A DNA stretch of 64,000 nt from Steroidobacter gossypii (GTDB lineage: Bacteria; Pseudomonadota; Gammaproteobacteria; Steroidobacterales; Steroidobacteraceae). Position numbers and translations under genes: made by a program. Positions 8,678 to 16,535 of the stretch are shown here, piece by piece; position 1 is the stretch's first letter, and every line of letters starts with the position of its first letter. The notes below the pieces were generated by a model. The model worked only from the letters and a program-made list of their open reading frames with translations, did no database searches and had not been told where the DNA came from. Location: positions 620,001 through 684,000 of the forward strand of contig NZ_JAEVLS010000005.1 of NCBI RefSeq assembly GCF_016801985.1. The letters are read 5' to 3'.

Positions 8678-10642
8678 TCAGATGACCCGCTCGTTGCCGC
8701 CGTCGACTGGAATCTGCGCCCCCGTGGTCTTGGCAAAGCGGGGCCCACACAAGTCGGCGGCAAGCTCGGCGACATCCCGGCTCGTGACCTCGGTCTTGAG
8801 CACGTTGTTGGTTTTATACTCCTGAACGCTCAAGTTATAAGAGGCGGCGCGCGCCGCCAGCACTTCCGGCGTCCAGATGCCTGTATCGAAAACGGCATTG
8901 GGGTGCAGGCAGTTCACCCGAATGCGCTCGCTGCCCCATTCCAGCGCGGCAACGCGCGCCAGTTGCTGGACCGCCGATTTCGAGGCCGAATACGCCGCGG
9001 CGCCCGGACCGGGGGCGGCGACGTTCTTCGAACCGATGATCGCGACCCGACCGCCGCGGGGCGAGAACTTGAGCAAAGGGAAGCAGTCGCGCATCAAGAT
9101 GAGATTGGCATCGAGATTGATGCTCATGGTCTTGCGCCATACCTCGGTAGGCATGGCGGCGATGGGCGTGCTCTTGGGAAAAATGCCAGCATTCAGCACC
9201 AACATATCGATCGAGCCGAACGCCCACACGCTCTGATCCAGCGCCGCGGCAATCTGTTCCTCGCTGGTCAGATCGCACTCGATCCCGAGATAGCTCTTGC
9301 GCTGGTAGAGCGTTTTGACGGCAGGCGATACATCCAGCCCCACGACAGCGGCGCCACGTTCGAGCAGCACATCGACGCAGGCTTTGCCGATGCCGGAGGC
9401 GGCGCCCGTCACCAACGCGACCTCGCCTAGAAACATCTGCGACGGATCCGGCTTGGCCAGCTTGGTGCGCTCCAGATCCCAGAACTCGACTTCGAAAAAG
9501 TCCTTCGCCGGCAGCGCGCGCCAGCCGCCCAGCCGCTCGGCGCTCATGATGATGTCGATGGTGTGTCGGTAGATGTCTTCGGCGATGGCGGCGTCCTCCG
9601 CGCTTCGCCCGAGCACACCCATGCCAAGTTGAGGATCGAGAATCACGCGTGGCGCCGGATCAACCATTGCCAATGCCCGATCGTTGGCGTGAAAGCGCAC
9701 GTATTCTTTGTAAGCTGCGGCGTAACCGGCGACGTCGCGGCCGACCATGGGAATGCGCTTGGTGCGAATCACATGATCTGGGGTGACTCCGCCACGGCCA
9801 GAAAGCTCGACGACATCCTCGCGTCTTGCAAATCCCAAAGCCTGCGCATCGGCGTGCACGGACAAGATCATCGGAGCACCCGCGACCTTGCTGATTTCTT
9901 GTCTGAGCGCCGCGATCTCGACGCGGGAAGGCCGAGGCGGATCTTGCGCTGGCCACTCCATGCGAGCTGCACCGTGCGCTTCCAGGTGCTGCTCGGCCCG
10001 TGAGACCAGCTCGATCATGCGATCGTAGGAAAGCTTCGCGGTATCACCGAATGTGAACAAGCCGTGATGCATGAGGATCACGCCGATGGTGTCGCGAGTC
10101 GCTTCTTTGGCCAGAATCTCGCGACACAGCCGCACCAGTTTAAAGCCCGGCATGGCATATGGGATGATCACGACCAGTCCGCCGTAGAGTTCCTGCAACC
10201 GCTCGAAGCCGTTGCGTGAGTTCATCACCGCAATGAGCGCATCGGAATGTGTGTGGTCGACAAATGCCTGAGGCAGCAGCGCGTGCAGCAGTGTCTCGAC
10301 CGAAGGCGCTGGGGCGGACGCGCGCGTCAACGAGAGCTTGAGCTCGCTCTCCATGTGCTCATCGGACAGTTCGGTTAGAGTGATCAGTCGCAGCAGGCGG
10401 CGCAGACGACAAGGAGCGAAGCCGCTGGCATCGATGGTCGCGAGGTCGGCGCCGCGCCCTTTGACGTAGAGCACTTCTTCCGGTTCGCCGAAAACATTTG
10501 TTTCGAGCAGCTTGACCGAGGTGTTGCCTCCGCCATGGAGCACCAGCGATGGATCACTCCCCAGCAATCGCGACGTATAAACCCGTTGGCCCAACGGCCC
10601 CTGAAATCGTGCCGCCTCCTGATCGTTCCACAGACTCTTCAT
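8678..10642 (-). CDS. Bifunctional class II aldolase / short-chain dehydrogenase
   Basis: This 654-residue protein is a known type of fusion. The N-terminal ~400 residues form a class II (Zn) aldolase/adducin domain with GGGNTSVK near 38-45, VDHTHSDA near 133-140 and MHHGLFTFG near 192-200, the histidines being the metal ligands. The C-terminal ~240 residues form an NAD(P)-dependent SDR with TGAASGIG (near 415) and the catalytic YSASK (near 560). Related fusions couple rhamnulose-1-phosphate-type aldol cleavage with oxidation of a lactaldehyde or polyol. The start codon lies inside the last unit of a 16-bp tandem repeat, and a mini-ORF ends one base before it. In this operon it could oxidise a phosphorylated ketose ahead of the LsrF-like thiolase, which is inference. 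Confidence 0.9.
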   Translation of the reverse strand: MKSLWNDQEAARFQGPLGQRVYTSRLLGSDPSLVLHGGGNTSVKLLETNVFGEPEEVLYVKGRGADLATIDASGFAPCRLRRLLRLITLTELSDEHMESELKLSLTRASAPAPSVETLLHALLPQAFVDHTHSDALIAVMNSRNGFERLQELYGGLVVIIPYAMPGFKLVRLCREILAKEATRDTIGVILMHHGLFTFGDTAKLSYDRMIELVSRAEQHLEAHGAARMEWPAQDPPRPSRVEIAALRQEISKVAGAPMILSVHADAQALGFARREDVVELSGRGGVTPDHVIRTKRIPMVGRDVAGYAAAYKEYVRFHANDRALAMVDPAPRVILDPQLGMGVLGRSAEDAAIAEDIYRHTIDIIMSAERLGGWRALPAKDFFEVEFWDLERTKLAKPDPSQMFLGEVALVTGAASGIGKACVDVLLERGAAVVGLDVSPAVKTLYQRKSYLGIECDLTSEEQIAAALDQSVWAFGSIDMLVLNAGIFPKSTPIAAMPTEVWRKTMSINLDANLILMRDCFPLLKFSPRGGRVAIIGSKNVAAPGPGAAAYSASKSAVQQLARVAALEWGSERIRVNCLHPNAVFDTGIWTPEVLAARAASYNLSVQEYKTNNVLKTEVTSRDVAELAADLCGPRFAKTTGAQIPVDGGNERVI

Positions 10643-10707
10643 CTCACAGACTCTTCATCCCACCGATTCTTGATCTCACGGATTCATCCCACTGATGCTT
10701 CATCTCA
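10631..10707 (-). repeat. Five-unit 16-bp tandem repeat at a gene junction
   Basis: Read on the minus strand the units are TGAGATGAAGCATCAG, TGGGATGAATCCG (3 bases short), TGAGATCAAGAATCGG, TGGGATGAAGAGTCTG and TGAGATGAAGAGTCTG. The first unit contains the stop codon of the epimerase gene and the last contains the start codon of the aldolase/SDR gene. The last two units differ by one base. The array looks like repeated duplication of an original ATGA-type junction. Confidence 0.9.
10644..10703 (-). CDS. Possible 19-codon mini-ORF bridging two operon genes
   Basis: Within the tandem repeat, an ATG at 10703 overlaps the epimerase stop (ATGA) and opens a 19-codon frame, MKHQWDESVRSRIGGMKSL. Its TGA at 10646-10644 ends one base before the ATG of the aldolase/SDR gene. 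A second in-frame ATG lies in the fourth repeat. Read-through of ribosomes could therefore keep the two large genes translationally coupled despite the 57-base insertion. No peptide function is implied. Confidence 0.35.
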   Translation of the reverse strand: MKHQWDESVRSRIGGMKSL

Positions 10708-11401
10708 GGGCATGCATCATGTGCTGCGCGTTTTCGAAAGGCGCCTTGCCGTCGAACACCGCGCTGCCAGTGACGATGATGTCGGCGCCGAGCCGCGCTA
10801 CGTTCGCGATGTTGTCTTGGGTAACGCCGCCGTCGACGCAGATCAGCGCCGTGTCGCGGACGATTTCCCGAACTCGTTTGACCCGCTCACAAGTGGACGC
10901 AATGAACTTCTGACCACCCCAACCTGGATTCACCGCGAGCAGCAGGACCATCTCGAACTCGCCAGCCAAAGGCTCGATGGCTTCCAGCGGCGTGCCCGGA
11001 TTCAACGCGATACCTCGGACGATGCCGCGATTCGGATCGTTCGCGTTGATCATCTTGCCCAACGCCTGAAGTACTCGATGCACATGGCGCGTGGATTCGA
11101 CGTGCACCGTGATGATGTCCGCGCCGGCGGCAACGAAGCCATCGAGCTTGCTCAATGGATCCTCGATCATCAGGTGCACGTCTTTGAGCAGTCGGGTCTT
11201 GAACCCGGCGACCACCGGCGCACCGAGCGTCAACATCGGGCAGAAGGCGCCATCCATCACATCGAAATGCAACAGCTCGACGCCCGCACGCTCCATCAGC
11301 TCCAACTGCGCGCCCAGCGTGAGCCAGTCGGCAGTGAGCACCCCCACGCTGATCTGAGGCGCGGATGCGCGCAGGCGATCAACGAGGGGCGGCCGCGTCA
11401 T
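10700..11401 (-). CDS. Ribulose-phosphate 3-epimerase family protein
   Basis: The 233-residue product has the (beta/alpha)8 Rpe signature: HFDVMDGAF near residue 46, DVHLMIEDP near 76, VNPGWGGQKF near 150 and CVDGGV near 184. These supply the His/Asp metal ligands and the two catalytic aspartates. The first signature is divergent (SVGVLTADW where Rpe has an APS-ILSADF-like start), and the housekeeping rpe is normally elsewhere. I therefore read this as a pathway-specific epimerase acting on a ketose phosphate, similar in logic to allulose-6-phosphate epimerase. It starts 1 base after the LsrF-like gene stop and ends inside the tandem repeat. Confidence 0.88.
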   Translation of the reverse strand: MTRPPLVDRLRASAPQISVGVLTADWLTLGAQLELMERAGVELLHFDVMDGAFCPMLTLGAPVVAGFKTRLLKDVHLMIEDPLSKLDGFVAAGADIITVHVESTRHVHRVLQALGKMINANDPNRGIVRGIALNPGTPLEAIEPLAGEFEMVLLLAVNPGWGGQKFIASTCERVKRVREIVRDTALICVDGGVTQDNIANVARLGADIIVTGSAVFDGKAPFENAQHMMHALR

Positions 11402-11402
11402 T

Positions 11403-12296
11403 TCAATGCACCTTCGACTCTTCGCCCTTCAGCGACAGGAACAGCTCGTGCGCTTCCTTGGGCTTGAAGCCGTTATGAACGACCTTGTGAATCGCCTGCA
11501 TCATGGCGCGCGGCGCATCGCTCTGGAAAATATTGCGGCCCATGTCCACGCCGGCCGCGCCTCGCTGTATGGCGTTGTAAGCCATGGTCAATGCATCGAG
11601 CTCCGGCAACTTCTTGCCGCCCGCCATGACGATGGGCACGGGGCATGAAGCGGTGACTGTTTCGAAGCCTTCGGCGCAGTAGTAGGTTTTGACGATCTGC
11701 GCGCCCAACTCGGCACAGATGCGACAGGCGAGCCGCAAGTATTGAGCGTCGCGAGTCAACTCCTTGCCCACTGCCGTGACCGCCATGGTCGGGATGCTGT
11801 AGCGCATGCCCATGTCGACCAACCGAGTCATGTTGTGCACGGAACGAGTTTCGAATTCGCCGCCGATGAATACCTGCAGCGTCAGGGCCGATACATTCAT
11901 GCGAATCGCATCTTCGATGTCGACCGCGAGCTCTTCGTTGGACAGCTCTTTGAGAATGCTCGGGCCGCCACTGCATCTCATCACGATTGGCTTGTTGATC
12001 GCTGGCGGCACGGTGGTGCGCAGAATCCCTCGCGTCAGCATCAATGCGTCCGCCATGGGCATGAGCGGCACAATATTCAGATCGACACGCTCCAGTCCCG
12101 TGGTCGGCCCCTGGAAATAACCGTGATCGATGGCAAGCATCACGGTGCGGGCGGTTTCCGGATTGAAGATGCGCGCCAGGCGATTCTTCATGCCCCAGTC
12201 GAGCGAACTGGCGCCGCGCAAAAAGAACCCCGGCGTTCGCACCGGCACGTGTTCGAAAAAGTTCTTGGCCTCTTTGAGTGCGTCTGTATCAGCCAT
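11403..12296 (-). CDS. LsrF-like class I aldolase/thiolase
   Basis: The 297-residue protein closely resembles E. coli LsrF along its whole length: [15 protein letters not shown] near 33-47, [19 protein letters not shown] near 54-72, GAQIVKTYY near 190-198 with the Schiff-base-type lysine, and MAGGKKLPE and [12 protein letters not shown] toward the C-terminus. LsrF moves an acetyl group from 3-hydroxy-5-phosphooxypentane-2,4-dione to CoA, giving DHAP and acetyl-CoA. No other lsr gene is present; the neighbours are sugar kinase, isomerase and epimerase. An analogous thiolytic cleavage of a different phosphorylated diketose is the likely role here. The start overlaps the E1 stop by eight bases. 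Confidence 0.9.
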   Translation of the reverse strand: MADTDALKEAKNFFEHVPVRTPGFFLRGASSLDWGMKNRLARIFNPETARTVMLAIDHGYFQGPTTGLERVDLNIVPLMPMADALMLTRGILRTTVPPAINKPIVMRCSGGPSILKELSNEELAVDIEDAIRMNVSALTLQVFIGGEFETRSVHNMTRLVDMGMRYSIPTMAVTAVGKELTRDAQYLRLACRICAELGAQIVKTYYCAEGFETVTASCPVPIVMAGGKKLPELDALTMAYNAIQRGAAGVDMGRNIFQSDAPRAMMQAIHKVVHNGFKPKEAHELFLSLKGEESKVH

Positions 12297-14310
12297 GGCT
12301 CTCCTCCAGAATCTGTCGCACGCCCGTCAAGATGCGACGAGCGTCGGGTCGGTATGCGTTCTCCAGCACTGGCGTGAAAGGCACGGGCACGTCTGGCGAG
12401 GCCACGCGAGACACCCGCACCTGCGGCCAACGTTCGGCGATGCCGGCTGCGATCTCAGCGCCGACGCCGCCAGTGATCGGCCCTTCCTCGACGATCACCG
12501 CGCGACCGGTTTTGCGAACCGATGCGCCGATGGTGTCCCAGTCGATGGGCGACAGACTGCGCACATCGATGACTTCGGCATCGACATCCTCGGCAGCCTG
12601 CATGGCGTAATGGACCATCAGCAGCCAGGCGAGCACGGTCACGCGCTGGCCTTCACGCCGCACGGCTGCCTTGCCCAGCGGCACCACATAGTCTTCGTTG
12701 GGAATTTCGCTCGAAGCATCCACCGCGCCGCCTTCGGCGCGCGCGCCTTTCGAGCCATACAGCAGTTTGTGCTCGAACATCAGCACCGGGTTGCCATCGC
12801 GCAGCGCCGCTTTGAGCAGCCCCTTGGCGTCGTAAGCATTCGACGGCGCGACCACTTTGAGGCCCGGGACGCCGGTGAAGTAGCGTTCCATGTTCTGTGC
12901 ATGTTGCGATCCGCGGCCAGTCGCGCCCACCGGGGCACGCATGACCAGCGGCACGCTCGCCGTGCCGCCGGACATGTATCTCAGCTTGGCTGCGTTGTTG
13001 ATGATTTGATCGCTGGCCAGAAACAGGAAGTCGCCATACTGCACGTCGGCGATCGGGCGCATGCCCATCATGGCCGCGCCGGTGGCGAGCCCGAAAAAGC
13101 CCAGCTCCGCAATCGGCGTATTGACGAGGCGATCTGGAAATTTCTTTTCCAGCCCGAGCGTCACGGTGAACGCTCCGCCCCACCCTCCCGGCACTCCGAT
13201 GTCTTCGCCGATGCAGAACACGCGCGGATCGGCAGCCATCTCTTCGGCGATACCTTCCCGCAAAGCTTCGGCGATGCCGAGACGCCGCGTTTGTCCACCC
13301 GGACTCAAGACGGGGTTTGATTGTTCTACAAGCGCGGTTGGACGCGGCGGCGCCTCGGCAAAAACGTACTCGGTCAGACCGCTGACATCCGGATGGGGTG
13401 CGGCCTTGGCGCGCTCGACAGCTTCGGCCAGCTGCTTCTGAACGCGCGTACTGATGATCTCGTGTTCCTCGGCCGTGACACCGATCTTCGTGGCGAAACG
13501 TTCGATCGGATCACGCTGAGCCCAGGCCTCGCGCTCGTCCTTGGGCTGATAGTGACAAGGATCCCGGCGCGAATGACCGGTGCGACGATAGGTCAGCAGC
13601 TCCAGCAGCACCGGCCCCTTGCCCGCGCGGCAGTCGGCAACCGCCTTCTGCGCAGCTTCATACACGGCAAGCACGTCGTTGCCGTCGACCGTTTCTCCGC
13701 GGAAACCATACGAAGCCGCGCGATCCGAGATACGCGAATTCTTCATGACGAGATCCACGTGCGTGGATGCGCCATATAAATTGTTTTCGCACACCAGAAT
13801 CACCGGCAGATTCCAGATGGCCGCCATGTTGACGCCTTCATGGAATGCGCCTTCGGCGACCGCCCCGTCGCCGAAGAACGAGGCCACCACGTGTGGCTTG
13901 TTTTCCATCTTGAAGGACAAGGCCATCCCGGCCGCGAGCGGAATGCCCCCAGCCACGATGGCGATGCCCGGCACCATCCCCTTGCTCATGTTGCCGACGT
14001 GCATGGAGCCGCCGCGACCTTTGCAGCAGCCCGTCTCGGCGCCAAACAGTTCATCCATCAGCTCTTGTGGAGAGAGCCCTTTGGCCAACGCATGCCCGTG
14101 GCCACGAAATGTCGAGGTGATCCAATCGTCCGGCGCGAGCGCGGAGCACACGCCGACGGCGGTTGCTTCCTGGCCCTGGCACTGATGAATCGTGCCGGGC
14201 ATGGTGCCTTCCAGGAACAGAAACTTGACCGTGTCCTCGAACTCACGGACCAACACCATGCGCTCGTACAAATCGAGCAGGAACTTGCGCTCGTAAGTCG
14301 GGGTCGACAT
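12289..14310 (-). CDS. Fused E1 alpha-beta subunit of a 2-oxoacid/acyloin dehydrogenase
   Basis: One 673-residue polypeptide carries both halves of a thiamine-diphosphate E1 that are usually separate genes. The alpha half (about 1-330) has the ThDP motif [13 protein letters not shown] near 158 ending in CENN, plus GRGGSMH. The beta half (about 350-673) has [38 protein letters not shown] in two parts, and a C-terminal transketolase-C domain ([14 protein letters not shown]). Such E1s decarboxylate a 2-oxo acid, or cleave an acyloin as in acetoin dehydrogenase, and pass the acyl group to lipoyl-lysine. The adjacent upstream gene is a lone lipoyl domain (1-base overlap); no E2 catalytic domain or E3 is present nearby. 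The frame is open further upstream but the ATG at 14310 begins the family N-terminus. Confidence 0.92.
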   Translation of the reverse strand: MSTPTYERKFLLDLYERMVLVREFEDTVKFLFLEGTMPGTIHQCQGQEATAVGVCSALAPDDWITSTFRGHGHALAKGLSPQELMDELFGAETGCCKGRGGSMHVGNMSKGMVPGIAIVAGGIPLAAGMALSFKMENKPHVVASFFGDGAVAEGAFHEGVNMAAIWNLPVILVCENNLYGASTHVDLVMKNSRISDRAASYGFRGETVDGNDVLAVYEAAQKAVADCRAGKGPVLLELLTYRRTGHSRRDPCHYQPKDEREAWAQRDPIERFATKIGVTAEEHEIISTRVQKQLAEAVERAKAAPHPDVSGLTEYVFAEAPPRPTALVEQSNPVLSPGGQTRRLGIAEALREGIAEEMAADPRVFCIGEDIGVPGGWGGAFTVTLGLEKKFPDRLVNTPIAELGFFGLATGAAMMGMRPIADVQYGDFLFLASDQIINNAAKLRYMSGGTASVPLVMRAPVGATGRGSQHAQNMERYFTGVPGLKVVAPSNAYDAKGLLKAALRDGNPVLMFEHKLLYGSKGARAEGGAVDASSEIPNEDYVVPLGKAAVRREGQRVTVLAWLLMVHYAMQAAEDVDAEVIDVRSLSPIDWDTIGASVRKTGRAVIVEEGPITGGVGAEIAAGIAERWPQVRVSRVASPDVPVPFTPVLENAYRPDARRILTGVRQILEESHG

Positions 14311-14552
14311 CAGCTCACCTTGATCGTTGCGATGATGGTGCCGACCGCAACCTTCTGCCCGGACTGCACATGAATGGTCTTGAGGGTGCCGTTGGCGATG
14401 CATTCCACTTCCTGCACGGCCTTGTCGGTTTCGACCTCGAGCAGCGCCTGACCGCGCTTGACTGCATCGCCCTCGGTGACCAGCCAGCGGGTGATGCCCA
14501 GCTCCACGCCCTCGTTGGTGGCGAGATCGGGCATCTTCATATTCAAATCCAT
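14310..14552 (-). CDS. Free-standing lipoyl-carrier domain protein
   Basis: The 80-residue protein is a single biotinyl/lipoyl domain: MPDLATNEG at the start, then EVETDKAVQEV with the modifiable Lys44 at the beta-hairpin turn, and a second half ending VAVGTIIATIKVS. It matches the N-terminal lipoyl domain of E2 acyltransferases but stops there, with no peripheral-subunit-binding or catalytic domain. Its gene lies 2 bases after the PfkB gene and overlaps the E1 start by one base, so it very probably receives the acyl group from that E1. The ATG at 14552 is preferred over longer in-frame starts, which would add an Arg-rich antisense-like extension. Confidence 0.88.
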   Translation of the reverse strand: MDLNMKMPDLATNEGVELGITRWLVTEGDAVKRGQALLEVETDKAVQEVECIANGTLKTIHVQSGQKVAVGTIIATIKVS

Positions 14553-14554
14553 CG

Positions 14555-15508
14555 TCAGCGGCCCTCGGTGACAGTCAGTGGATGAGCGATCAGAAAGGCT
14601 TCTGCCTCGGCGGCGGAAAACACGGAATCGGTGGTGCCCGCGGCGCGCGTGGCCGACGCGCCGACGGCGCTTGCGTAGCGAAGTGTTTTGGGCAGATCCC
14701 AGCCTTGCAGCAGGCTGCGAATCACGCCGGACGTGAATGCGTCGCCCGAGCCGGACGGATCGACCACATCCATGCTGTAGGCGCCGCAGGTCCACATCTT
14801 TCCGTCGCGACCGGCCACCGATCCTTGACCGCCGCGCGTAACGATCACGGTATTGGCGCCGGCGTCGGTGAATGCACGCAGCTGATCGAAGGGATCGACC
14901 AGCCCGGTAAAGGCGCGAGCTTCATCGTCGTTGGGCAGGAACACGTCGATGAGCGGCAGCAGCGGCTTGAGCTGAGCCATGCCGACCTGGCCTTGCGGAA
15001 CGACCACGTCGACCACGGTCTTGACCTTGGCTTCACGACAGCAGGTCAACAGCGCCGCGAGTTTCCCAAAGTCGATGCCGGGCAGAGCAAACAATCCGCC
15101 CAGATAGAACACTTTGAGCGACGCCAGCCATTGAGGAGCAATCTGCTCGACGGCAAAGGCGCGATTCGCACCGAACACGTGCAGGTAACGCCGGTCCTGC
15201 CCTTCAATCAATAAAACAATGGTGCGACTGGTGGGATATTGCTCGACTCGCACGATGCCCGACGTGCCGATGTCATGACGGGCGAAACTTTTGACCAGAG
15301 CATCGGCGGCGCCATCGCGCCCGACACAGCCAGCGAGGTCGACCGTCACTCCTTGCTTGGCGAGATCGATGGCGACGTTGGCTGCACAGCCGCCGGCGCG
15401 CACCGGCAGATCGTCCAGGGCCAGCAAGGAGCCGGCCGGCGGCAAGGCGGCCAGCGGTCCGCAGAATGTGTCCTCAACCAACAGCCCCGCACACCCGACA
15501 TCTGGCAT
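14555..15508 (-). CDS. PfkB-family sugar kinase
   Basis: The 317-residue protein is a ribokinase-fold kinase. The N-terminal signature is present as RAGGCAANVAIDLAKQG near 37-53. The C-terminal signature DPSGSGDAFTSG near 250-261 has the catalytic aspartate and anion hole. It would phosphorylate a sugar or ketose using ATP. In the operon it follows the class II aldolase-like gene (3-base gap) and precedes the lipoyl gene. Its likely job is to phosphorylate the ketose made by the isomerase before epimerisation and cleavage. Substrate cannot be named from sequence. Confidence 0.9.
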   Translation of the reverse strand: MPDVGCAGLLVEDTFCGPLAALPPAGSLLALDDLPVRAGGCAANVAIDLAKQGVTVDLAGCVGRDGAADALVKSFARHDIGTSGIVRVEQYPTSRTIVLLIEGQDRRYLHVFGANRAFAVEQIAPQWLASLKVFYLGGLFALPGIDFGKLAALLTCCREAKVKTVVDVVVPQGQVGMAQLKPLLPLIDVFLPNDDEARAFTGLVDPFDQLRAFTDAGANTVIVTRGGQGSVAGRDGKMWTCGAYSMDVVDPSGSGDAFTSGVIRSLLQGWDLPKTLRYASAVGASATRAAGTTDSVFSAAEAEAFLIAHPLTVTEGR

Positions 15509-15511
15509 GGG

Positions 15512-16372
15512 TCACACCTTGCCGCAGCAGCCGAGAAGCTCGATGCGTTCGAGAACCGCGTCTCTCACCACGCGTCGACCCACGACCATCAGATCCGTGT
15601 TGCTGCCATCGCCCAGCAGCGCATGCGGATTCGGTTCGTCCGTGGCCAGCGCGCCGCGAATCACTTCAAGATACTTCTGTTTCATATAGGTGCCATAGTT
15701 GATCTTCCTGACACCCAGATGGATCGCCGCCCGGATCGAGTCGTCTTCGATGCCGGTGCCGCCATGGAGCACCAGCGGCACATCGAGCCGCCGGCCGACG
15801 GCCTCGAGCCGATTCAGATCGAGCGGCGCTCGACCCTGCAGCTTGATCTCTTCGTTTCCTACGCTCACCGCGAGCAGATCGACGCCGGTTTCGGCCACGA
15901 ACCGGGCCGCGCCGTCGGCGTAGGCGATCGGGTCCAGCTCGTCGGCCTCGAAGTCCGCTTCGACCGCGACCTGGTGACTGTGCGCCAGCGTCGCGAGGCG
16001 CTTCACGCGGCGCATGTAATCGTCCAGCGGCGCCTCGGGATCGGCGGGCATGACCAGATTGAAGCCGGCGCCGATGGCATGCTCGACCCAGGCGTCGTTG
16101 GGACATTCGTTGAAGATCAATCCGACCGGTACATCCGCATCCATGGCGGCGGCCTTGCCCAACGCTGCATACAACCGCAGCTCCTGAGTCGACGCCCCCT
16201 GCCGTTCCGCCAGCCACTCGCCGTTGAATCCGATGATGACGGGCGAGCGCGTGGCCTGGGCCGCATCGATCACGCCCTGCACGGATTCGAAGCTCCAGCT
16301 CTCGAAATACCCGACCGCATAGTCGTGGTGACGGGCGTGTTGCATCAGACGATTGATCGGTTCGAGGGACAT
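15512..16372 (-). CDS. Class II fructose-bisphosphate-aldolase-like protein with altered metal ligands
   Basis: The 286-residue protein aligns by eye along its length with GatY/KbaY/FbaA aldolases: HHDYAVGYFESWSFESVQGV near the start, PLVLHGGTGIEDDSIRAAI near 205-223 and GVRKINYGTYMKQ near 226-238. The family catalytic/zinc motif HLDHH is here LIFNECPN (near residues 103-110), so the catalytic Asp is replaced by Asn and the first zinc His by Glu. The second zinc His (GTAHG in GatY) is also Glu (GNEEI). Only the histidine in LHGGTG remains. It is therefore either an aldolase with a different metal site or a repurposed TIM barrel. It is the first gene of the operon, directly behind the palindromic control region. 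Confidence 0.8.
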   Translation of the reverse strand: MSLEPINRLMQHARHHDYAVGYFESWSFESVQGVIDAAQATRSPVIIGFNGEWLAERQGASTQELRLYAALGKAAAMDADVPVGLIFNECPNDAWVEHAIGAGFNLVMPADPEAPLDDYMRRVKRLATLAHSHQVAVEADFEADELDPIAYADGAARFVAETGVDLLAVSVGNEEIKLQGRAPLDLNRLEAVGRRLDVPLVLHGGTGIEDDSIRAAIHLGVRKINYGTYMKQKYLEVIRGALATDEPNPHALLGDGSNTDLMVVGRRVVRDAVLERIELLGCCGKV

Positions 16373-16452
16373 GGAAGAACTCGCGGTTGGGCGATGTCGA
16401 TGAGCTCCCGGACGGATCTGCCGGGGCCGCTGACTGACGTTCGCTTATTGAA

Positions 16453-16493
16453 TGAAGTTCACTTGGCCTGTAATGTTTGTGAACGTAGTTCAC
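16453..16493. promoter_or_regulatory. Palindromic operator candidates between RpiR gene and sugar operon
   Basis: Two related palindromes lie between the divergent genes: TGAAGTTCA at 16453-16461 and GTGAACGTAGTTCAC at 16479-16493. Both contain the half-sites TGAA and TTCA, with centres 29 bases apart (about three helical turns). The position, midway between the aldolase-like gene start (16372) and the regulator start (16536), is right for binding by the RpiR-type regulator. Binding is inferred. Confidence 0.6.
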
Positions 16494-16535
16494 GGTACGC
16501 GGGCGCTGGTGCGATGTCAAGGCTGCCCATAGAAT

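Noticed and set aside
11403-12296. Assignment of the LsrF-like gene to AI-2 quorum-signal processing
   Set aside because: No lsrK, lsrR, lsrG or Lsr transporter genes are nearby; all neighbours are sugar-pathway genes.
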